From: Puccinellia tenuiflora
Taxonomy: Eukaryota; Streptophyta; Magnoliopsida; Poales; Poaceae
Length of the DNA: 64,000 nucleotides
Assembly (NCBI GenBank): GCA_012064385.1
Contig: QRDG01000341.1
Location: 460,309-524,308 of the forward strand
Direction of reading: 5' to 3'
Shown here in pieces: positions 56,556 through 64,000 of this stretch. The notes under the pieces are model-generated. The model worked only from the letters and a program-made list of their open reading frames with translations. It was not told the origin of the DNA and did no database searches. The position numbers and the translations under genes are program-made. The stretch's first letter is position 1, and every line of letters begins with the position of its first letter.

Positions 56556-57991
56556 AATAGAAAGCATGGAGTGAACTGAGTCGGGCGGGCCGCTTTACTT
56601 ATAATGGGCCTTGAGGCGGGCGGGTCAGATGGTACGACTTGCTAAGAGCAAGACATCGGGTGACCCGAAACATGGGTTGCGGGTTAGTTTTGAATACCCC
56701 CTAAAAAAAGAGGGTTAGTTTTCAATAATGCTCCTAAGTCCCTGCAGTTTTTTTACTCTCCTATAAAAAGCACCTATGTATTTCCATTTTGAGAATTATA
56801 TAAGTCTCGATACCCGGCAACCTGGTAGCTCCCCCTGACACAAAAAATCTGTACACGGCTGCGAAGTTGTAGTATGTGCAATCATTTTCTACTTCTCGCA
56901 CACGCACTGCTTTTTAACTAAAACTATTTTTTAACTCAATGACAATATTTCTCATTTTTGACTTCACAGCATCTTATGATACAGTGGGTGCAGTGGATGG
57001 AGCGTAACTCGTCTTCGCTTGCCTTTGGGACCAACTAAATTATCTGACATTCTGCAGAATGTATGCAATGGTTCGCAGATACATTACAATACGTGTTGGG
57101 TGTGCACATTCTGCATCCACATTAGTCACTGTGTGAAAGACTGAAAGTCAACAAACAAGACGTCATGGATCTCAGATCTTCGGAAAGTTAGCTGCAAACT
57201 TTGAAACTCTAGGTCCAACGACAAGCCCCCAAAGCAGGCGATCAGACAGCAGCGAGTTCCTAGAGGGAAGCATACGCGGTTGACTATCACATGCACTGAG
57301 CGAATCAGAATTATTTTCTTAGAAAGGCCAGGGACAAGAAGTACATACTCCCGGTACGACAGGCTAACGGATAAATGTTAGGTGGGGCTTGATTATTTAG
57401 GACGACATTTTGCATTCTATGTACTGTGTCAAATCATGTGTTCATACTGTATCTTCTCACCTACCGCCTTGAGTTTGAATTACAACCAAGTTAGAAATTT
57501 GCTTCAAGATGTGTACTCCTCCCATCAGCAGACATATATAGGTTTTCACTGAAGATTTCGAGGGTCTCCTGGGCTGCATGCAAATTTCTGTGAAGATGTG
57601 CTAGTAAAATGTGATAATACGATTATATCAGTGTGCAGCCAGGTTAATACTCTAACTGTAGATTTGTAGTAGACCATGAAGAAGGCAGCTGGAAGAAAAG
57701 GAGGAACAAAAGAAACAGTACATCTCATTCTGATGATGAAAATACAACTGAAAAGATGGTGGTAATCTCATTTGCGTGCTCTTTTCTGATCCCCTCAGAT
57801 TCTGCCTGCGACTACGCTACGGTCCCTGGCGTGTCGGGCGTACAACACATGCCGTACGTATCCCATCCCGTACACCTTTTAATGTGGATAACTAGAATCA
57901 GGGGCTAGGCGATGATTTGTGTGTGAGAGTGTGACATGGTCAGTTACAAAGCATAGTGCTAACAGCTACATGCATGCGTCCGGCGATCTAG
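56556..57991. other. Low-copy 3' flank of the WOX gene
   Basis: No repeat family, exon or RNA gene recognised. Short ORFs on both strands lack any motif. The part nearest 57992 includes the 3' UTR of the homeobox gene; no strong AATAAA signal was found on the minus strand. Confidence 0.5.
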
Positions 57992-58736
57992 CTAGATGTC
58001 GAAGCTGCAGAGCCTGAGCTCCAGCGGCGGATCCCGTCCGGTGGTCACGTCGAAGAAGGAGATCTCCCTGCACTGCTGCTCGCCGCCGGGCCTGACGTAC
58101 CTTGACCGGACCCTGTCCGCCTCCAGGTCGTAAGCCTTGAGAGGGAACAGCTCGAGCGTCTCTACCTCCCTCGTCGGCCGCTCCCACATCGTCTCCTGCT
58201 CCACTACGTCCCTCACATAGCCTGCATGCACGAAATGGATCAACACCTGAATACTAGCACTATGTATGACACTGTTTCATTAGGAACAAACTTGTAAACG
58301 AGCTACTATATGAAAGTATGAGCAAAGACGACTTACATGTCATGATCCGGTGGTGGTGGTTGTAGCTTCTGGCCTCGCGCTTGCTCTCGGGAGGCTGGAG
58401 CAGGAGGTCCGCGGGCTCGGCATCGCGGGCGGTGGTGGCACCACGAAGGAGGCCGCCCTCTTCCTCGTTGCTGCTGCTGTCCGGGGAGCAGGATGCGACG
58501 CGGCGGCGCTTCTTGTGGTGGTGGCGCTCGCGGGCCTTGTGGTTCTGGAACCAGTAGAAGACGTTCTTGCTCTCCACCTTGCCGAAGGCGCTGAGGTGGG
58601 TGGAGATCCTCTGGATCTGCTCCGTGGTCGGCGTCCGCAGCCCCGCCCGGAACAGCTCCGACAGCACCTTCACCTGCTCCGCCGTCGGGTTCCACCGCCC
58701 GCACTTCACGCCCACCCGCCCGCTCAGCACCTCCAT
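57992..58736 (-). CDS. WOX5: WUSCHEL-related homeobox protein, QHB/WOX5 type
   Basis: Transcription factor of the WUS clade, nuclear; rice QHB marks the root quiescent centre and wheat WOX5 promotes regeneration. Exon 1 is 58337-58736, exon 2 is 57992-58221; the 115-bp intron has GTAAGT and TGCATGCAG splice ends and splits Cys134. The product is 209 residues. The homeodomain spans about residues 13-77 with the WOX-type helix 3 NVFYWFQNHKARER (58-71), followed by a basic HHHKKRRR. TLELFPL (155-161) is the WUS box and LELRL (200-204) an EAR-like repression motif at the C-terminus. I chose the second ATG (MEVLSGRVG) because rice QHB starts there; an upstream in-frame ATG at 58745 adds three residues. 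All key residues are intact, and no stop or frameshift is present. Among wheat copies the exact orthologue cannot be decided here. Confidence 0.96.
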
Positions 58737-58948
58737 CGACACCACCTGATCTCTACCTATGCGAGCTAGCTACACAGTTCGGCCGATTACTCTGGTGTGT
58801 ATACGATCGGTCGAGCGGCTCGCTAGCTCTATCCAACTCGCTATGATCTGACTTCCACTTTGTGGTAGCTGGTCCTGATCTTGTTTCTTCCGGGATCTTC
58901 TTCTGGTCAGAAGCAATGCTGAAATCAATAGATGCGCATAGGGGGCCC

Positions 58949-58955
58949 TTATATA
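58949..58955 (-). promoter_or_regulatory. TATA box of the WOX gene
   Basis: TATATAA on the minus strand in CCAATTATATAAGGG, 213 bp before the ATG, predicting a 5' UTR of about 180 bp. A CCAAT pentamer overlaps its upstream side, too close to act as a standard CCAAT box. Confidence 0.7.
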
Positions 58956-59059
58956 ATTGGGCAGGGGCAACTGGGGCCGAGGCGGTGGTCGTGGCAGTGG
59001 CAGTAGCGGATTCGAAGGTCTCACTCAGTGCGGGGTTTCTTTCCATTGTTTTTCTCGAA

Positions 59060-59730
59060 CAAAGGGAGGAGGAGACACGCGCGAAAGCTGCCACTGTTTT
59101 GCAAAACGCTACTAGTATTAGCTCTCTAGTGCACCGTGCCCGACATCCTTAAGGCCCCAATTAACAATGAAATTTGGTCGCCCATGCATGCAAATCTAAG
59201 TGCCAAAGTGTCGCGTAGCATCATGTCTTAGAATGCATGAGATTAGCACCTGCGTGCCGAGTTCGAGATTAGCACAAATTTACAATGGTACAGCTGATTT
59301 GGGGTTCATTATTCCATTTCCATAGAGATATCTCTGGCTCCTTGTATGGGTCGTGACTGGTCTCGAAGAGATTCGTGGTGAGGACCAGGCTCGTGGTGCG
59401 TCGACAATCTTGTTTTGGGGTTTGCTCATCTGGTCTGGTCTAGTATATAACCCGATCGAAGGCCGGCCGAATTCAATAAAGAAGGTGTAGATTTCTTGGG
59501 TAGCTTATGAACAAGTTAAACGGCAACAAGACAGATCGCATTTTTCTCATGACTAGCGCCAAGACGGATGCGAAATTCCGAGTACGTGGGGATTTGCTAT
59601 ATGTGGGTGTAGTCAAACCTGTCAGTATAGTACGTGTGCTTGCTAAATTCAACGCGCGAACGTGATCAGGCATGAAATTCAAAAGCGATGTCAGGGCATG
59701 TAACATGCTGCGTACACTGCCTACCTTCTA
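59060..59730. other. Upstream region of the WOX gene
   Basis: Probably regulatory sequence of the homeobox gene. I see no repeat family and no second gene; a TATATAACC at 59443 on the plus strand has no supported ORF after it. Confidence 0.5.
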
Positions 59731-59840
59731 CTCCCTTCTGAATTCGTTGACACTAATTTATCTAGATACAGATATATCTACACATTTATATATATTTATA
59801 TTCAGACATATACGTGTCAACTAATTCGGAACGGAGGGAG
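59731..59840. mobile_element. Complete Stowaway MITE, 110 bp
   Basis: Ends CTCCCTTCTGAATTCGTTGA and the inverse of TCAACTAATTCGGAACGGAG form TIRs (CTCCCT...AATTCGTTGACAC against CTCCGTTCCGAATTAGTTGACAC-type). TA duplications are at 59729-59730 and 59841-59842. It lies about 780 bp upstream of the WOX TATA box. Confidence 0.93.
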
Positions 59841-59842
59841 TA

Positions 59843-60864
59843 TGTTCTTCACAAACCGTAGCTAGCAACCGATGCATCTAGTTCGATCGTCTTGTACTCA
59901 CGATCAGTACCCACATGATACTTTAGTTACATTTGTCACGCAACTTTCCTCATGTTAGGAATGGCCAAGCTATCAATATTACCATATAATGCAAGTTGTC
60001 TATCTTATTTTCTCGAGAAAATTAAAAAAATCCACCACTATTGTGGTTAGGGTAACAAAATACCACCACTTTACGATAGTTTTTTTAAAGCACTTGTTAA
60101 GTACTAATCGTAACAAATAGCACTGATTCATCTCAGACGCACGTGTGAGGTGCCTCCACCAGTTCCGACACGGTTTGCTCACTCTCATGCACTCACACTC
60201 AAAGCAATGGTAGTGGCGATTTGACCCGGCGTGCTCCCTCCAGGTGGAGTGACAGCGGCGGAGAAGTAACCTAGGGTGGAGCATGTGAAGGTGGCGGGGT
60301 GACAGGCTTCATGGCGGATGATGAGGATTGCCGCGGGAGCTCAAACCCGGCCATAGTCAAGCATTCTTCGCCATAGAAGGTCGCCGCGACAGCCATGACC
60401 AATGTTTGGAAGGAGTTGTCCTCCCAAGGCTACCGCTGGACTACCTCTCTCAGTGCATTGATTAAGATTTCTTCCGCAGCCAAGAATGTGCTCACTCACA
60501 TGAAGATACATATATGTTGTATTTTGCTGCCCAATAGAGCAACACTCTGCAAAATGATAATCAGATTATTCAAGTTGAAGGTAGTGATGGTGAATATGTA
60601 ACCCAACATAGCAGCACTAAGGAAAAGGGCAAGCCGATTAGCCAGGAAGAATAAGAATATCTTTCAGGAGATTTGCAAGATGATTCAATATAAATGCAAG
60701 AGGATTTAGAAGAAACGCAAGAGGATTCAGGCAATATTGACTTTGATATGGGTCAATAGTGAGTACAGGCCTTAAGAAGGCAAATATTTCTAGACTTTTT
60801 TTATGATTTAAAATGCATAAGGTAAATATTTCACACAGAAGTAGCGAGTAGTGAGTTTGGGTAC
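59843..60864. other. Intergenic sequence with repeat fragments
   Basis: 60000-60120 contains an ACCACTATTGTGG palindrome and AATACCACCACTTT words resembling a common grass interspersed repeat. 60640-60760 has four GCAAGAGGATTY-like repeats. From about 60771, AAGGCAAATATTTCTAGAC resembles the unit of the array that follows the solo LTR, so the array domain may begin here. No gene. Confidence 0.45.
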
Positions 60865-62466
60865 TGATACGTTGCAAACGTATCTATAATTTTTTATGTT
60901 TCATGTTGATATTATGCTTGTTGTTACATGTTTTGCATACACTTTATAACATTTTTATACATTTTGGGGTACTAACCTATTAACAAGATGCCACAGTGCC
61001 AGTTCCTGTTTTCTGCTGTTTTTCCTTTTCAGAAAAGTTATTAAGAAAATATCCTCGGAATTGGACAGAAATCAACGGACATCAATATTTCACCGAAACA
61101 TCCACGGAGCCCGAAGGAGAGCCAGAGAAGCGCCAGGGGGCGCCCTCACCAGGGCTCGGCGCGGCCCCACCTCCTGTCGCGCCGAGGGGTGGTGTGGGCC
61201 CCTCGGGTGCCCTCCGACGCCGTCCTTTCGCCTATTTATTCCTCCTACCCCGAAAACCCTAAGTACCCAAGTCATATTCCACAAAAAGTTCCAGAGCCGC
61301 CGCCATCGTCAAACCCTACTCGAGAGGGTTCCTGAAGCTCTTCCCGGCACCCTGCCGGAGGGGAGATCATCACCGGAGGGCTCTACATCACCATGCCTGC
61401 CTCCGGAGTGATGCGTGAGTAGTTCATCCTTGGACTACGGGTCCATAGAAGTAGCTAGATGGTAGTCTGTCCACTTTGTGCTATCATGTTTAGATCTTGT
61501 GAGCTGCCTAACATGATCAAGATCATCTTATTGTAATGCTACATGTTTTGTTTGCTGGGATCTAATGAATATTGATACTATGATCAAGTTGATTATCAAT
61601 CTATCTTTATATGTTGTTTACGATCTTTCATGCTCTCCGTTATTAGTAGATGCTTTGGCCAAGTAGATGCTTTTAACTCCAAGAGGGAGTATTTATGCTC
61701 GATAGTGGGTTCATGCCTCCGGTAATCTGGGTGAGTAACATAAACATCTAAGGTTGTGGATGTGCTGTTGCCACTAGGGATAAAACAATAATGCTATGTC
61801 TACGGTCATTTGTGTTGTTTACATTACACACTTTGCTTAATGCGATTATCGGTTGCTTGCAACTTAATACCAACGGGGGACACGGATGTTAACCTGGCGG
61901 TGTATTATTAGTCATAGATGTTGTTGGAAAACGGTCTATGTATCTTGATGTAATGCCCAATTAAATCTCATAGTAATCATCTTGTCATATATTTGCATTA
62001 TCATGCGCTCATTATTTGTCAATTTTCCAGCTGTAATTTGTTTACCCAGCATGTTAGTTATCTTTTATGGAGAGACACCACTAGTGAACTATGGACCCCG
62101 GTCCATTCTTTAACACTGAAACAAACACCGTTTACACCACATTCCACCATCATTTGCTCGTTGTCCACTTTTTGCATTTGCATTTACATTTATTTTCCAC
62201 ACCATACGTTTAATCCTTTGTTTTCAGCAAGACGGGGAGATTGACAACCTTTCTGTTTTGTTGGGGCAAAGTAGTTCGATTGTGTTGTGTGCAGGTTCCA
62301 CGTCAGCACTCGTGTTGCGCCGCGCGTGCAGCTGACAACCTTCTGATCACTTCTGATTCCTCCTGGATTTGATAACCTTGGTTTCTTACTGAGGGAAAAC
62401 TGCTGCTGCACTACATCATACCTTCCTCTTGGGGTCTCCCAACGAACGTGTGGTTTCACGTCATCA
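60865..62466 (+). mobile_element. Solo LTR (1602 bp), RLG-1-related
   Basis: TGATACGTTGCAAACG to CACGTCATCA. The flanks are GGTAC (60860-60864) and AGTAC (62467-62471), a TSD with one mismatch, implying an older insertion. It shares the AACCTATTAACAAGATGCC block, the GAGGGGAGATCATC leader and the TTGCAACTTAATACCA block with the other LTRs. No internal region adjoins it. Confidence 0.85.
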
Positions 62467-62489
62467 AGTACTACACCATAATTTCACAC

Positions 62490-64000
62490 AAGAAGAAGGT
62501 AAACATTTCTAGATTTTTTTCTATGATTTCAAATGCCTAAGAAAATGCATCGAATCAATTCTAGAAATTATTATTAATTTTTTATGCCTAAGAATATGTG
62601 CAAAAATATTTCTAGAACCTTTTTCTGATTTATATGCCTAATAAAGTGCATATAAATATTTCTACAAATTTGCGATGATTTATAAATGCCTGAGAAATGC
62701 ATAGAAATATTTTCTGATTTTTAGATTACTAAGAAAATGCATACAATATTTATATATATACGTTATGATTTTTCCGTGTGTATACAAATGCATAGAAGCA
62801 TTATTTTTATGATTTTAATATGCCTAAGAAAATGCATAGAAATATTTCTAGAATTTTCTGATGATTTTTATATAATGAAGAAAATGCACAATATTTCAGG
62901 TGTTTTTTATGATTTAGATGCCTAAAAGAATGAATAGAACTATTTCTAGAATATTATTGATGATTTTCTATGCGTAAGAAAATGAATAAAAAACCTAGAT
63001 ATTTGGTGACTTTTATATGCCTAAGAAATGCGTAAAAATATTTGTAATAGTTTTACGATGTGTTTAGATTCCTAAGAAAATGCATGGAAATATTTCTAGA
63101 TTTTTGGTTATTTTAGATGTTAAGAAACAAGATAGAAATATTCTATAATTCGTTGATAATTTTAATATGCCTAAAATTCAAAGAAACATTTCTAACATAT
63201 TAGAGATTATTAAATGCCTAAGAAAATGCAAAGTAATATTTGTAGAAATATTTAACGATTGTTAGGTGACCAATAAAATGCATAGAGATATTTCTAGAAA
63301 TGCTAATGATTTTTAAATTCCCAACAAAATGCATGGACATATTTCTATAATTTTGTTTATGATTTTATATGCCCAAGAAAGTAATAGGAATATTTTATTT
63401 TTTTGATGATTTTAAGATGCCTTAGAAAATGCATAAAAATATTTCCAGAAATTTCGTTCATTTTTATCTGACTAAGAAATGCATGAAATATTGGTAGAAG
63501 TTTTGGAATTTCCAGATTCTAAAGATGATGCATAGTTTTTATTAGAGTTTGTTTGATAATTTTATATTCCTAATAAATGCATACATATATCTATAGAATT
63601 ACTTGATGACTGTATATGCCTAAGAAAGTGCATAGAAATATTTCTAGATGTTTTTTTGATGATTTAAAGACACCTGAGGAAATTACATTGAAATATTTTT
63701 AGAATATTTATTATTTTTAGATGCCTAAGAAAATGCAAAACAATATTTCTAGAAATTTGGATGATTTCTCGGTGACTTATAAAATGCATTAAAATATTTT
63801 CATATTTTTTAATGATTTTTAGGCGACTAATAAAATGCATATAAATATTTCTAGATTTTTTTAATGATTTTCACATGCCCAACGAAATGCATGGAAATCT
63901 TTTCAGAATTTCATTGATTATTTTTATATGGCTAAGAAAATGCATAAAAAATTTCTAGATTTCCTTTTTGATTTTCATATGCCCAAGAAATGAATAGAAA
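62490..64000. repeat. Diverged tandem array, unit ~58 bp, running off the window
   Basis: Units follow the pattern TATGCCTAAGAAAATGCATA, then GAAATATTTCTAGAA, then TTTTTTGATGATTTT. Over 1.5 kb there are about 25 copies, each differing by substitutions and small indels; some are shortened to about 40 bp. The unit holds two palindromic cores, ATGCAT and TTTCTAGAAA. Similar sequence occurs left of the solo LTR (60771-60850). No ORF, and no centromere- or telomere-type satellite is recognised. Confidence 0.88.

Noticed and set aside
57546..57728. 60-codon minus-strand ORF downstream of WOX
   Set aside because: No signal, motif, splice context or promoter; length is within chance.
58333..58769. 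Long ORFs opposite or frame-shifted to the WOX exon 1
   Set aside because: Shadows of a GC-rich homeobox exon; the true frame is fixed by the WOX homeodomain.
62490..64000. CRISPR-like appearance of regularly spaced repeats
   Set aside because: Eukaryotic nuclear DNA; the whole ~58-bp unit repeats with drift and there are no unique spacers or Cas genes. The same applies to 27850-28830.
1..64000. tRNA, rRNA and microRNA genes
   Set aside because: I found no cloverleaf with A and B boxes, no rRNA-like stretch and no convincing microRNA precursor; the tRNA-like matches are primer sites of LTR elements.

Overview
The window is nuclear DNA from a large-genome grass, almost certainly Triticeae (wheat, Aegilops, barley or a relative). 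The evidence is nested LTR retrotransposons whose LTRs begin TGATACG and end in CA, a CACTA element with the grass-type CTAGTCCCGG subterminal repeats, Stowaway MITEs, and a WUSCHEL-related homeobox gene that closely resembles rice QHB (OsWOX9). Two host genes are supported. One is the two-exon QHB/WOX5-type gene at 57992-58736 (minus strand). The other is a small two-exon gene at 32371-32915 (minus strand) for a secreted cysteine-rich peptide, which simple ORF calling splits and hides. Nearly everything else is mobile DNA or its debris.

Layout. 1-18276: a non-autonomous Athila-like LTR element (RLG-1) whose left end lies outside the window. It carries one orphan ORF and is itself interrupted by a long-LTR element (RLG-2, 5043-15769, LTRs about 4 kb). 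RLG-1 sits inside the TNP2 transposase gene of a CACTA element (visible part 18277-23535), and that CACTA sits in the gag of a decayed Copia element (23536-30847). The Copia copy has two further insertions, the second containing minisatellites and a Mutator-like element. 30848-32281: a gene fragment and a 5'-truncated LINE. 32371-32915: the peptide gene. 33000-35387: AT-rich intergenic DNA with TE fragments. 35388-45084: an AT-rich inverted-repeat element with a nested Helitron (36218-44914), which holds two solo LTRs (37010-38710 and 38826-43430). 45087-53618: a complete second non-autonomous Athila-like element (RLG-B, TSD AGGGT), split by a solo LTR four bases into its left LTR. 53656-55441: another solo LTR. 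55635-56555: a second copy of the Mutator-like minisatellite element. 56556-60864: the island around the WOX gene, with a complete Stowaway. 60865-62466: a solo LTR. 62490-64000: a diverged tandem array with a unit near 58 bp that runs off the window.

Insertion order can be read from target-site duplications: Copia, then CACTA, then RLG-1, then RLG-2 on the left; inverted-repeat element, then Helitron, then two solo LTRs in the middle; RLG-B, then its nested solo LTR and a 9-bp-TSD MITE on the right. The non-autonomous RLG elements encode no recognisable gag-pol and must rely on enzymes from other elements. They do keep a tRNA-Asp primer site, a polypurine end, an orphan ORF with a conserved C-terminal block and a conserved stem-loop. 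Coordinates come from reading by eye; TE family names are tentative because no database could be searched.
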